A DNA stretch of 64,000 bases, taken from positions 248,001 through 312,000 of the forward strand of contig JACKCG010000002.1 of assembly GCA_020634135.1 (NCBI GenBank). Reading direction: 5' to 3'. Source of the stretch: Anaerolineaceae bacterium. Lineage in GTDB: Bacteria; Chloroflexota; Anaerolineae; Aggregatilineales; Phototrophicaceae. A model generated the notes under the pieces. It was not told the origin of the DNA, searched no databases, and saw only the letters and a program-made list of their open reading frames with translations. This document shows positions 1 to 8,789 of this stretch, in pieces (the first letter of the stretch is position 1; every line of letters starts with the position of its first letter). The translations under genes and the position numbers were made by a program.

Positions 1-604
1 GAGGCGAGAAGGCATACGGATACCATTCACCCGTCCAGGCCATACCGAGGTCAAAAGCGTATTCAAATTCACCCGTTGCCTGTAGAGTTTCCAGGATGGT
101 GTCGAATTCTTCGCCCGTCCAGGGTTCTTCCAGGGTGGGGATGCGGATGCCATTGGCTTCCAGGACGGAACGGCGTGCATAAATCGCTACCGCTGCGTCC
201 CACAGACCGACTGAGTAAATCTGCCCGTCCCATACACCAATCGTGCCGGGCAGGAAGCCATCCAGCGCGCCTTCGGACAGGTTCAGGGGTTGCAGATAGC
301 CTGCCCATGCCCAGTTCGGCATCACCGGGCCGTCTACGTCAATGATATCGGGCAGGCTGCCGGAAAGCGCTGCCGCGACGATGGATTCGTTGTAGGATTC
401 CTGGGGGAACTCTTCAAGTTCGATTGCCCAGGTACTTTGTGAGGCGTTAAAGTCGTCAATGATCTGGATGATAATGGAGCGTTCAACTTCGTTGCCTGCG
501 CCGTGATACCACAGACTCAGGGCTGTCGGGCCGTCCTGGGCCATGACAGACAGGCCGCTCAGCATGATGCTGGCGACGAACAGAATGAGCATGAAACGTT
601 TCAC
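1..604 (-). CDS. Sugar ABC transporter substrate-binding protein (N-terminal part, cut by window edge)
   Basis: About 201 residues are visible and the gene runs off the left edge. The GTG at 604 is chosen as start because a GGAGGA ribosome binding site sits seven bases upstream (612-617); an in-frame ATG lies four codons later. The N-terminus MKRFMLILFVASIMLSGLS is a signal peptide, probably cleaved after VMA, giving a mature protein starting QDGPTALSLWYHG. The pattern (hydrophobic strand, LWYHGAGNE, then DDFNASQ and a PDIIDVDG segment) is that of family 1 extracellular solute-binding proteins of sugar importers. Two LacI-type operators lie upstream, so sugar-inducible repression is likely. 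The substrate cannot be read from this part. Confidence 0.85.
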   Translation of the reverse strand, partial: MKRFMLILFVASIMLSGLSVMAQDGPTALSLWYHGAGNEVERSIIIQIIDDFNASQSTWAIELEEFPQESYNESIVAAALSGSLPDIIDVDGPVMPNWAWAGYLQPLNLSEGALDGFLPGTIGVWDGQIYSVGLWDAAVAIYARRSVLEANGIRIPTLEEPWTGEEFDTILETLQATGEFEYAFDLGMAWTGEWYPYAFSP

Positions 605-709
605 TGGAAAATCCTCCAAAATAGTGAAATTATTGGGTATGAAAATCTTGGTGTGCTGCGATCCTTGAGTTTGGGCCGATAGGTATCTCCCTTCCTAAGA
701 TGATGAAGA

Positions 710-727
710 TGTGGAAACGATTCCACA
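710..727. promoter_or_regulatory. LacI-family operator, site 1
   Basis: TGTGGAAACGATTCCACA is an inverted repeat with arms TGTGGAA/TTCCACA around a central CG, the layout bound by LacI/GalR-family repressors. It lies 106 bases upstream of the leftward binding-protein start and probably covers its promoter. The regulator is not encoded in this window. Confidence 0.75.
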
Positions 728-758
728 TTGGGGACGAAAAGAACGCGAAGTGGTTTAG

Positions 759-776
759 TGTGGAAACGATTCCATA
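759..776. promoter_or_regulatory. LacI-family operator, site 2
   Basis: TGTGGAAACGATTCCATA shares 17 of 18 bases with the site at 710-727, and its start is 49 bases further on. Two near-identical copies in one intergenic region make chance unlikely and suggest cooperative or looped repression of the leftward sugar-binding-protein gene. Confidence 0.75.
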
Positions 777-882
777 ATACCCTACTTCAAATTTCCTGTC
801 AAATACCCTCCCAATATGCCACTTGTCAAAAACCTATCGCGCGGCATGAATTTCATAAATTCCCTGATGATCGGATTTGTGT

Positions 883-939
883 CCCTTGACTTCAAGGGGA
901 TAGTCAAGTACCTTGATAGTCAATGAGGTTGATTATCAA
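883..939. promoter_or_regulatory. Candidate MarR operators upstream of the exporter operon
   Basis: Three TTGA-n-TCAA palindromes lie in series: CCCTTGACTTCAAGGG at 883-898 (seven-base arms, two-base centre), TTGATAGTCAA at 913-923 and TTGATTATCAA at 929-939. The last two are spaced 16 bases apart, and the last touches the marR start codon. MarR proteins usually repress their own operon through such sites. Autoregulation is inferred. Confidence 0.5.
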
Positions 940-1448
940 TGAGGTTGATAAATGTGACCAATGAACCCTGGACAGCCCATGACCTGGCTGAGGAACTGTT
1001 AAGAGTCATCCCGTCTCTGGGCAGATTGATGGACCTTTATATCCGTGAGTCTGGTGAAGAAGAGACCACCCACATGCAGGTGCGTGTGTTGTTCCACATC
1101 ATGGAACACCAGATAACCGCCAGTGACCTGGCAAAAAAACGCCGGGTGAGCCTACAGGCCGCCAGCACCTTCGTGCAGGGATTGGTGGAGCGTGGGTGGG
1201 TAGTCCGCATTCCTGATCCCAACGACAGACGACAGTTCCTGCTGCAAGTCACCCCGCAAGGACTGGAACATGCGCAGGCAACCCGCGAACGCATAACCCG
1301 CTATCTGGCGCGATTTCTGGAATCGTTGTCTGCCGAAGAAGTCGCCGCCGCAAGAGTCTTTCTGCCATCGCTCTACCGGCTTCTCATGGAGCAAATGGAA
1401 ACGGGCAGCATGACTCAAGAGAAGCAAGAGTCTATTCTAGAGGAATAA
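939..1448 (+). CDS. MarR-family transcriptional regulator
   Basis: A 169-residue winged-helix regulator. The helix-turn-helix covers about residues 55-80 (ITASDLAKKRRVSLQAASTF), followed by the wing with the family pattern DPNDRRQFLLQVTPQG and C-terminal dimerisation helices. The length is typical for MarR (140-170 residues). The ATG at 939 is preceded by GAGG about ten bases upstream. Eight bases after its stop comes an ABC exporter pair, the standard setting for a MarR protein that represses a drug exporter and releases DNA on binding a ligand. Palindromes directly upstream suggest autoregulation. The ligand is unknown. Confidence 0.88.
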   Translation: MRLINVTNEPWTAHDLAEELLRVIPSLGRLMDLYIRESGEEETTHMQVRVLFHIMEHQITASDLAKKRRVSLQAASTFVQGLVERGWVVRIPDPNDRRQFLLQVTPQGLEHAQATRERITRYLARFLESLSAEEVAAARVFLPSLYRLLMEQMETGSMTQEKQESILEE

Positions 1449-1456
1449 ACAGCCCT

Positions 1457-3697
1457 ATGATTCGATTAGCAAGATACCTCAAGCCATTTACCCTGCTGCT
1501 CCTGGTCGTCATCGTCCTGTTGTTCGTCCAGGCGATGGCTGATCTCACTCTGCCAGATTATATGGCGCGGATCGTCAACAATGGGGTGCAGCAAAGTGGC
1601 GTGGACAGCGCCGTTGCTCAGGCCATCCGCAAGAGCACTATGGACAAACTGATCCTGTTCATGAGCGACGCAGATGCCGCCACCGTACTCAGTCACTATA
1701 CCCTGGTTGATTCAGATTCAGCCGAATACGATCAATATGTTAGCACCTATCCCACGCTTGCCACCGAGCCGATTTACGTGCTCAACCCGCTTACTGGCGA
1801 GGAGTTCGACCAGCTCAGGCCCATTCTGAGCAAGGCTTTCCTGATTGTGGGGGTCATTGAGCAGGCGGTGGCGAACCCCGACCAGGCCGCTGATGGCGGT
1901 ACGGTGGGCGGATTTGACCTGTCCAGCCTGCCCCAGGGGACTGACCCATTTGCCATGCTCGCTGCCCTTCCGCCTGCGCTGCGTGCGCCCCTGCTCAGCA
2001 GCATGAATGAGCGCTTTGACCTGATGGGCGAAAGCATGATTGAGCAGTCCGCAGTTGGCGCGGTGAAAGCCGAATATGCGGCGCTGGGCGTTGATACCAC
2101 CGCGATGCAGAATAACTACATCATCAGTACCGGATTCGTCATGCTGCTGCTGTCGCTGGTTTCCATTACGGCGACGATCATCGTGAGTTACCTCTCGGCC
2201 AGGGCGGCGGCAGGGATGGCGCGAAACCTGCGGCGCGATGTATTCACGCGGGTTGAGAGCTTTTCCAATACCGAGTTCGATAAATTCTCAGTGGCGTCGC
2301 TGATTACCCGTTCGACCAATGATGTCACGCAGTTACAGATGCTGGTCGTGATTATGATCCGCATGGTGGTTTATGCGCCCATTCTGGCTGTCGGCGGCAT
2401 TATCAAAGCAACCAGTACGGACTCTTCAATGTGGTGGACAATCGCGCTGGCGGTTGTCGTCCTGTTGAGCCTGATCGCTACGGTTTTCACCATCGCGCTG
2501 CCGAAGTTCAGAATCATTCAGAAGCTCATTGATCGTCTGAACCTCGTCAGCCGTGAGAACCTGACTGGCATGATGGTGGTGCGCGCTTTCAATACCCAGA
2601 AATTTGAAGAGGCACGCTTCGACAAAGCCAACCGTGATCTGACAGCGACCAACCTGTTCGTCGCCCGTGTGATGGTTGTCATGATGCCGGCCATGATGTT
2701 GATTATGAACGGCGTCAGTGTGCTGATTATCTGGGTAGGGGCGCACCAGGTGGCCGAATCGCAGATGCAGGTCGGCAGTATGATCGCGTTCATGCAATAC
2801 GCAATCCAGGTCGTGACGGCTTTTCTGATGCTCTCGATCATGTTCATCATTCTGCCACGTGCCTCGGTTTCTGCGGATCGTATCGCTGATGTGCTGGAAA
2901 TCACCCCGGCCATTCATGACCCGAAGAACCCCAAACGCTTTGAAGCGCCTTTTAAAGGCGTGGTCGAATTTCGTAACGTGTCATTTCGCTATCCCGGTGC
3001 GGAGGCGGATGTGCTTCAGGACATCAGCTTCATCGCGCAGCCCGGACAGACCACCGCGTTCATTGGCTCGACTGGTTCCGGTAAGTCCACGCTCATCAAC
3101 CTGTTGCCGCGATTCTACGATGTTACCCAGGGCGCTGTCCTGCTGGATGGGGTAGACATCCGCGACGTGACGCAGCATGACCTGCGCGACAAAATCGGCT
3201 ATATCCCGCAGAAGGGCAATCTGTTCTCCGGCACAATTCAGAGCAACCTGCTGTATGCCGATGAAAATGCCGACAATGCCAGGATCATGGATTCGCTGAC
3301 GATTGCCCAGGCGAGCGACTTTATCAGCGAAATGCCGGAAGGACTGGAGACAGCCGTTTCTCAGGGTGGTACCAGCGTCTCCGGGGGGCAGCGGCAGCGG
3401 TTGGCAATTGCCCGCGCCCTGGTCAAGAATCCGCCAATCTACATCTTTGATGACAGTTTTTCAGCGCTGGACTTTAAGACGGATGTGAATCTGCGGAAAG
3501 CACTCAAGCAGCACACCGGCGACAGCACCATTCTGATTGTGGCGCAGCGCATCGCGACGATTATGACCGCTGAACAGATTATCGTGCTGGATGAAGGCCG
3601 GATTGTCGGCAAAGGCACACACGAGGAATTGATGGACACCTGTGAAACGTATCGTGAAATCGCTCTGTCCCAGTTGAGCATGAAGGAACTAGCCTAA
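1457..3697 (+). CDS. ABC multidrug exporter subunit A (degenerate-site half), large loop insert
   Basis: A 746-residue half transporter: transmembrane domain, then nucleotide-binding domain. Walker A GSTGSGKST starts at residue 537 and the signature VSGGQ at 641. Walker B ends FDD (D665-D666), so aspartate replaces the catalytic glutamate, and the switch histidine is glutamine (IVAQR). The partner at 3697 has the opposite pattern (SQGQ signature, intact DE and H), which is the known arrangement of heterodimeric exporters such as TM287/288 and BmrCD with one inactive ATP site. Between TM1 (11-31) and TM2 (about 225) lies an insert of roughly 180 residues absent from the shorter partner. The gene overlaps the partner by one base (TAATG). 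Confidence 0.92.
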   Translation: MIRLARYLKPFTLLLLVVIVLLFVQAMADLTLPDYMARIVNNGVQQSGVDSAVAQAIRKSTMDKLILFMSDADAATVLSHYTLVDSDSAEYDQYVSTYPTLATEPIYVLNPLTGEEFDQLRPILSKAFLIVGVIEQAVANPDQAADGGTVGGFDLSSLPQGTDPFAMLAALPPALRAPLLSSMNERFDLMGESMIEQSAVGAVKAEYAALGVDTTAMQNNYIISTGFVMLLLSLVSITATIIVSYLSARAAAGMARNLRRDVFTRVESFSNTEFDKFSVASLITRSTNDVTQLQMLVVIMIRMVVYAPILAVGGIIKATSTDSSMWWTIALAVVVLLSLIATVFTIALPKFRIIQKLIDRLNLVSRENLTGMMVVRAFNTQKFEEARFDKANRDLTATNLFVARVMVVMMPAMMLIMNGVSVLIIWVGAHQVAESQMQVGSMIAFMQYAIQVVTAFLMLSIMFIILPRASVSADRIADVLEITPAIHDPKNPKRFEAPFKGVVEFRNVSFRYPGAEADVLQDISFIAQPGQTTAFIGSTGSGKSTLINLLPRFYDVTQGAVLLDGVDIRDVTQHDLRDKIGYIPQKGNLFSGTIQSNLLYADENADNARIMDSLTIAQASDFISEMPEGLETAVSQGGTSVSGGQRQRLAIARALVKNPPIYIFDDSFSALDFKTDVNLRKALKQHTGDSTILIVAQRIATIMTAEQIIVLDEGRIVGKGTHEELMDTCETYREIALSQLSMKELA

Positions 3698-5580
3698 TGT
3701 TTGGACCAGGAAATCGCTCAAATCAACGTAACCGTCCCGGCATGGGTGGGCCAGGCCACGGCCCGATGGGGATGATGGCGGGCGGAGAAAAAGCCCGCGA
3801 CTTCAGGGGAACGATGGCGAAACTCATCGAGTACCTGCGCGTTTATCGTCTGGCTATTGTATTCGTGCTGTTTCTGGCGATGGTGTCAACCGTCTTCTCC
3901 ATTGTGGGACCCAAGATTCTGGGTCAGGCCACGACCAAGCTGTTTGAAGGGGTCATGGGTCAGATCGCCGGCACCGGGCAGGGAATAGACTTTGAATACA
4001 TCGGCAATATTATGCTGATTATGGTCGGCCTGTACCTGTTTTCGACGTTTTTCAGTTACGCTCAGGGCTGGATTATGTCCGGCATCTCCATGAAGGTAAC
4101 ATACACGTTTCGCAAGGATATTGCCGGAAAAATCAACCGGATGCCGCTGAAGTATTTTGACACCACCAATCACGGTGAAGTGTTGTCACGCATTACGAAT
4201 GATGTGGATACCGTCAGCCAGACTCTCAACCAGAGTCTGTCGCAGATTGTGACCTCGGCCACTACGCTGATCGGCGTGCTGGTGATGATGCTGTCTATCA
4301 GCGTTGTGATGACGGTTATCTCACTGGTCATTCTCCCCGTGTCCTTTATCATCCTGATGCAGGTCATCAAGCGTTCCCAGCGGTACTTCAAGGAACAGCA
4401 GGACTACCTGGGGCATGTGAACGGGCATGTTGAGGAAATGTATGGCAGCCACCTGGTGATGAAGGCCTTCAATGGCGAGCAGAAGAGTGTGGAGCAGTTC
4501 GATGAATACAACAACATGCTCTATGGCTCAGCCTGGAAATCCCAGTTTATCTCCGGTCTGCTGATGCCTGTTCTGATGTTCGTCGGCAACCTGAACTATG
4601 TCGTGGTCTCCATTGTGGGTGGTCTGCTTACGATCAACGGGGCGATCACGGTGGGTGATATTCAGGCCTTCATCCAGTATACCCGGCTGTTCACCCAGCC
4701 TATCGCGCAGATTGCGAACGTGATGAATGTCCTCCAGCAGACGGTGGCAGCCGCCGAGCGCGTTTTCGAGTTCCTGGACTACCCGGAAGAGATCGAAGAA
4801 ACGGCCAACCCGGTCAAGCTGGAAAAGGTGGAAGGCAGGGTCGAATTCAGGAACGTTCACTTTGGCTACAACCCGGATAAGATCATCATCAACGACTTTT
4901 CGGCCACGGTGAACCCCGGCCAGAAGATTGCCATTGTCGGGCCAACCGGCGCGGGCAAGACGACGATGGTCAAGCTGCTCATGCGTTTCTACGATGTCAA
5001 TGATGGCGCCATCCTGGTGGATAACCACGACATTCGTGAGTTCAGCCGGGGCGACTTGCGGACGATCTTCGGTATGGTGCTGCAAGATGCCTGGCTGTAT
5101 AACGACACCATCATGGAAAATATCCGTTACGGGCGGCTGGACGCGACGGATGAGGAAGTCATCGCGGCGGCGAAGGCGGCTCATGTGGATCACTTTGTCC
5201 GCACGCTGCCCGATGGCTACAACATGGTGCTGGACGAAGAGGCTTCGAACGTCTCGCAGGGGCAAAAGCAGTTACTGACGATTGCGCGGGCGATCCTGGC
5301 TGATCCGCGTATGCTCATTCTGGATGAGGCGACCAGTTCGGTAGACACCCGTACCGAGATTCTCATCCAGCGGGCGATGGACAATCTGATGCAGAACCGC
5401 ACGAGCTTCATTATCGCCCATCGTCTCTCCACCATCCGCAACGCCGATATGATCCTGGTGATGAAAGATGGCGACATTGTGGAGCAGGGGAATCATGTTG
5501 ACCTGCTGGCGCGTAACGGTTTCTACGCCGAACTGTATAACAGCCAGTTTGAGGACACGATGATGAGCGAGGTGGCCTAG
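3697..5580 (+). CDS. ABC multidrug exporter subunit B (catalytic-site half)
   Basis: A 627-residue half transporter of the inner membrane. After a Gly/Met/Pro-rich N-terminus of about 35 residues come six predicted membrane segments and a nucleotide-binding domain. Walker A GPTGAGKTT begins at residue 415, Walker B MLILDE has catalytic E544, and the switch histidine is in IIAHRLST. The signature is NVSQGQK instead of LSGGQ. It therefore supplies the working Walker site, while subunit A supplies the working signature, forming one active and one degenerate ATP site. It is translationally coupled to subunit A and co-transcribed with marR. The likely role is ATP-driven export of toxic hydrophobic compounds; the substrate is unknown. 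Confidence 0.92.
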   Translation: MFGPGNRSNQRNRPGMGGPGHGPMGMMAGGEKARDFRGTMAKLIEYLRVYRLAIVFVLFLAMVSTVFSIVGPKILGQATTKLFEGVMGQIAGTGQGIDFEYIGNIMLIMVGLYLFSTFFSYAQGWIMSGISMKVTYTFRKDIAGKINRMPLKYFDTTNHGEVLSRITNDVDTVSQTLNQSLSQIVTSATTLIGVLVMMLSISVVMTVISLVILPVSFIILMQVIKRSQRYFKEQQDYLGHVNGHVEEMYGSHLVMKAFNGEQKSVEQFDEYNNMLYGSAWKSQFISGLLMPVLMFVGNLNYVVVSIVGGLLTINGAITVGDIQAFIQYTRLFTQPIAQIANVMNVLQQTVAAAERVFEFLDYPEEIEETANPVKLEKVEGRVEFRNVHFGYNPDKIIINDFSATVNPGQKIAIVGPTGAGKTTMVKLLMRFYDVNDGAILVDNHDIREFSRGDLRTIFGMVLQDAWLYNDTIMENIRYGRLDATDEEVIAAAKAAHVDHFVRTLPDGYNMVLDEEASNVSQGQKQLLTIARAILADPRMLILDEATSSVDTRTEILIQRAMDNLMQNRTSFIIAHRLSTIRNADMILVMKDGDIVEQGNHVDLLARNGFYAELYNSQFEDTMMSEVA

Positions 5581-5616
5581 TACCCATGATAAGATGAGAA
5601 TAACAGGTTGCTGTAG

Positions 5617-5638
5617 GGGAGCGCCGATGTGCGCTCCC
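5617..5638 (+). terminator. Hairpin after exporter operon
   Basis: GGGAGCGC (5617-5624) pairs with GCGCTCCC (5631-5638) across a six-base loop, 37 bases after the exporter stop. No T-run follows, so it may be a Rho-assisted terminator or a 3' stabilising hairpin. Confidence 0.45.
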
Positions 5639-5699
5639 GTCGGGCGACCATAGCGGTTCGCCTCTGCAGGACTCGGTTAGTTCTTGGGGGTACGAGGTC

Positions 5700-6377
5700 A
5701 TGATGAGAAACCGTAAACAGACCGTGCTTCTGGTGCTGGGCGCGCTGGGCCTGACTTTTGGCTGTGTGTTTATGTGTGGTATGCAGCTTATGCTCTGCCA
5801 AACCCCGGTTCTTGATGAATTTTCCGTGCCACCGAGTATCAGCGCACTTGTTGGCGCTACTGACTACACCATCACCGACCTTGTAATGACCTCTCGAAGG
5901 CAGGTACAGGAACAACTCAGCTTCCTTGATGAGGCAGATAGCGAGTTTGTGTCCGCATCCTACACGTGCCAGAACGGCGAATGCTCACTGCTCGAAGCCC
6001 ATGTGAGAGTCTTTGTCCGGCGCAGGATGGGGTGTTACTTGGGCGGTTCCTCATTTTCTCCTGACGACCCATTTGCAAGTACCGTAACCAACTTCAGCTT
6101 TGACATGACCCGTGACGAGTTCAGTGCAGTTACCCATCTACGGGACGATCACAGACGCAATCTTGTGTCGTGGGAAGAACTGCCCCTGAGTATTGATGAG
6201 ATCATGCAAATTGCCTTTGAAGCTGAGGGCGAAGAATATGCGCGTGGACACCCGGAATTCGGTTTGGGAGTCACGTTGTTGGGAGATCGCTGGGCGGTGG
6301 CATTTAGCCCTGATGCGACTGCGCCGCCAGATGTCCGGCTTCACATAGATTACAACGGCAAACTGATAGTGGGGTGA
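5700..6377 (+). CDS. Hypothetical membrane-anchored or secreted protein
   Basis: A 225-residue protein I do not recognise. Residues 6-32 are hydrophobic after a basic MMRNRK start and contain three cysteines (GCVFMCG, MLCQ); this is a signal anchor or an unusual signal peptide. The remainder is soluble and acidic, with further cysteines (TCQNGECS) that could form disulfides outside the cell, and it ends in a short strand-like segment (VRLHIDYNGKLIVG). GAGG precedes the start; ATG 5700 and ATG 5703 are both possible. It stands alone between the exporter operon and a flippase gene. A secreted globular protein is the most that can be said. Confidence 0.65.
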   Translation: MMRNRKQTVLLVLGALGLTFGCVFMCGMQLMLCQTPVLDEFSVPPSISALVGATDYTITDLVMTSRRQVQEQLSFLDEADSEFVSASYTCQNGECSLLEAHVRVFVRRRMGCYLGGSSFSPDDPFASTVTNFSFDMTRDEFSAVTHLRDDHRRNLVSWEELPLSIDEIMQIAFEAEGEEYARGHPEFGLGVTLLGDRWAVAFSPDATAPPDVRLHIDYNGKLIVG

Positions 6378-6470
6378 TGCACCTGCCCGGCGTCGAGTGT
6401 GTCATAGAATTGTGCGCCGTTCGGTGCTAAGATGACTGCCGCTAACAGTCCACCACACGGAACATAACGT

Positions 6471-7991
6471 ATGCCAGAGGGTGACATCTCCATCTCCGGG
6501 CAGGAAGCCCGCCGCGTAGCCCGCAATGCCGGGGCGATTGCCGCCGCCCGCATCGTCAGCAGCGGTGTGCAGGTCATCTGGCAGCTTGTACTGGTTTCCG
6601 CGCTCTCCCCGGAGTCCTTTGGCATCTATGGCACAGTCATTGCCTTCATCCTGATCGGCACGTCCGTCACCAATTTCGGCATGGGCCCCATCGTGATTCG
6701 GGATGTCGCCCGTTATCCGCATAAGGCCGGGAAGTACCTCACTGCCACGCTGTTCATGCAGACGGTTCTGGCGCTGCTGGCCTACCTGGGGGTGAACGCC
6801 GCTGCGGCGCTGGGAGGATATGGTGAAGCGGTGCGGGTGTTCCTCGCTATCGCTGCCATCAGCCTGATTCTGGATGTGCTGGGCAATATGTGTAATGACC
6901 TGCTGCTGGCACAGGAGCGCATGGTCGCCTCGTCTGCCCTGACGATTGCCCACATCGTCGTCATGGTGCTGCTGGCGGGAATCGGGCTGGCGGCGGGGTA
7001 CGGGCTGTTCGGCGTGTATGCCGGGGCATTGACCGCCAGTTTGCTGCGGGCAGTCGCGGCCTGGGCGCTGGTGCTGCGCGGAGGCACCCGCCCGGTCTGG
7101 CCGTTTGACCGGGGAACGGCCTGGCCGCTGCTGGTTAATGGCGCACCGCTGGCGCTGGCTGCCTTCCTTTACCTGGCCTACCAGCAGATTGATAAGCTGC
7201 TGACGAATCTTATCCTGGGGGACGCTGACACGGGCTACCTCTCCTTCGCTTTTTTCATCGTGTTCGCCCTGGTCGAATTGCTCAATACCACCGTCCTGAC
7301 GGCCACATTTCCGTTAATGTCACGGGCGCACGGCGATAGCAACCGGGAATTATTTGGCTTCATCGTGCAGAAACTCGCCTTTTTTACGGTGATTATCGTT
7401 CTGCCCATCACGCTCACACTCACGATATTTACCGGGGATGTGATTGGCTGGTTCGCTTTCCTGGAAAAGTACCGGCCTGCCGGAGAGGTGCTGCAAATCC
7501 TGGCGTGGTATGCGCTGGCGACGATGCTGGTGGCCGTTTTGAGCCAGGGGCTGACCGTGCAGAACCGGCAGCGGCGCACCCTGGGCATCCGGGCAGTAGG
7601 GCTGGCCGTGAATATCACCCTGCTGATTGTCCTGCTGCCAACCCTGGGAGTCCCCGGCGCGGCGGTGTCCTCAGTGTGTGCCGAGACGCTGGCGCTGCTG
7701 CTGCTGTTGGTGGCGTTTCGCGCCGAGGGGTGGGATTGGGCACGGCTGACGCCCCGCCTGCTGCGGCTGGCACTGCTGGGTAGCGGTGTCCTGGTATTGA
7801 TGGTCGTGCTGCGTGGTGTGCATCCAGTGCCTGGTATGGTATTCGGGCTGGCGGCCTACACGGGCGGGATACTCGGCCTGCGGATTCTCGCGCCCGACGA
7901 TCTCGACCTGCTGTATCGCTTAACGGCGGCGCTGCCCGGCGGGGCATTCATCCATCGCTACTGGAAACGCAATGTGGAGGTGAATTTCTGA
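6471..7991 (+). CDS. Wzx-like polysaccharide/lipid flippase (MOP superfamily)
   Basis: A 506-residue integral membrane protein with about 12-14 hydrophobic segments spread over its whole length, the size and hydropathy of MATE/Wzx-type flippases. The N-terminal stretch (GAIAAARIVSSGVQVIWQL and SFGIYGTVIAF) has the usual repeat-opening pattern of the O-antigen translocase family, with a related pattern in the second half around residue 220 (PLALAAFLYLAYQQIDKLL). These proteins move lipid-linked sugars across the membrane. No glycosyltransferases are adjacent; the closest are at 34-39 kb. ATG 6471 is preceded by GGAA. Substrate unknown. Confidence 0.82.
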   Translation: MPEGDISISGQEARRVARNAGAIAAARIVSSGVQVIWQLVLVSALSPESFGIYGTVIAFILIGTSVTNFGMGPIVIRDVARYPHKAGKYLTATLFMQTVLALLAYLGVNAAAALGGYGEAVRVFLAIAAISLILDVLGNMCNDLLLAQERMVASSALTIAHIVVMVLLAGIGLAAGYGLFGVYAGALTASLLRAVAAWALVLRGGTRPVWPFDRGTAWPLLVNGAPLALAAFLYLAYQQIDKLLTNLILGDADTGYLSFAFFIVFALVELLNTTVLTATFPLMSRAHGDSNRELFGFIVQKLAFFTVIIVLPITLTLTIFTGDVIGWFAFLEKYRPAGEVLQILAWYALATMLVAVLSQGLTVQNRQRRTLGIRAVGLAVNITLLIVLLPTLGVPGAAVSSVCAETLALLLLLVAFRAEGWDWARLTPRLLRLALLGSGVLVLMVVLRGVHPVPGMVFGLAAYTGGILGLRILAPDDLDLLYRLTAALPGGAFIHRYWKRNVEVNF

Positions 7992-8096
7992 GCGTGTCAC
8001 GTGAAAAGACTATGGTAAAATCAACATAGTTACTGGATTTACCTTGCCATAAATTGAAGTACTGATAAGTGCAAAAGACGAATCGGGTGGTATAGG

Positions 8097-8342
8097 ATGA
8101 GCGAAAATATCGTTGAACTGGAGCAGGTGGTAGCGCAGGCGCTAACTCTGTCTCCACTGGATAGAGTACGCCTGATTGAACAGGTTGCGGCAACATTAAA
8201 ACAACCTCTAAGTGATTTTCCACATAAGCCACGCCGTTCTTTGCTCGGAGTGCTATCATCAGACGGCTCAGCACCATCATCACAGGAGATTGATGACGCA
8301 CGGCATGAAGCCTGGCGTAATTTCCCACGAGAAGACATATAA
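8097..8342 (+). CDS. Antitoxin of a type II toxin-antitoxin pair
   Basis: An 81-residue, charged, mainly helical protein whose stop codon overlaps the start of the PIN-domain toxin gene (TAATG at 8340-8344). Residues 5-40 (IVELEQVVAQALTLSPLDRV and following) resemble the short DUF2281-like antitoxins, where an N-terminal segment forms the operator-binding dimer and the C-terminus covers the toxin active site. Residues 60-81 are polar and acidic, as expected of a toxin-wrapping tail. The assignment rests mainly on position and size. Confidence 0.75.
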   Translation: MSENIVELEQVVAQALTLSPLDRVRLIEQVAATLKQPLSDFPHKPRRSLLGVLSSDGSAPSSQEIDDARHEAWRNFPREDI

Positions 8343-8743
8343 TGATTACCGCTGTCATCGATACTCATGCCCTGATATGGTACCTATACGATGACGCACG
8401 GTTGTCAAATACGGCCCGCCAATTCATGGAGATAACAGCTGATAGTCAGGATCAGATTGCGTTATCTTCTATCACCCTTATCGAAATGGTTTACCTTATC
8501 GAAAAAGGAAGAGTCGCGTCCGAAAGTCTGAGCATTATGGCCGGGGAGTTGGATGATCCGAGCGGTTTGTTCATAGAAGTTCCGGTAGACCTCCAGATTG
8601 CTCGTACCCTGACCAGGATCGATGGACATCAGATCCCCGATATGCCAGATCGAATCATTGCGGCCACTGCTATCCAGCGCAATGTCCCGGTAATCAGCAG
8701 GGACGGGAAGATCAGAATTTCCAACGTTCAGACAATCTGGTAA
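8342..8743 (+). CDS. PIN-domain ribonuclease toxin (VapC-like)
   Basis: A 133-residue PIN domain. The acidic metal-binding residues are in place: D7 in VIDTHALIW, E48 in LIEMV, D103 in PDMPDRIIAATA (D100 adjacent), and D121 in ISRDGKI. PIN toxins cut RNA, commonly tRNA or rRNA, in a magnesium-dependent way. The ATG overlaps the antitoxin stop by one base, so the two are translationally coupled. The DTHALIW start and DMPDRI motif fit the subgroup paired with DUF2281-type antitoxins. All key residues are present, so it is probably active. Confidence 0.88.
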   Translation: MITAVIDTHALIWYLYDDARLSNTARQFMEITADSQDQIALSSITLIEMVYLIEKGRVASESLSIMAGELDDPSGLFIEVPVDLQIARTLTRIDGHQIPDMPDRIIAATAIQRNVPVISRDGKIRISNVQTIW

Positions 8744-8789
8744 AGCCAGCGGCGGGAAATCGTAGGCTGGCACACCAGGCGCGCGGTGG

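Larger units (their letters stand above)
605..938. other. Divergent intergenic region, regulatory
   Basis: A 334-base gap between the leftward binding-protein gene and the rightward marR gene. The left half carries two LacI-type operators (710-727, 759-776). The right half carries TTGA/TCAA palindromes next to marR. I see no open frame with a ribosome binding site in it. Confidence 0.7.

Noticed and set aside
4528..5265. 245-residue open frame on the minus strand inside ABC subunit B
   Set aside because: It lies wholly opposite a gene with clear Walker motifs, is rich in His, Arg and Asp as expected of a mirror frame, and has no ribosome binding site.
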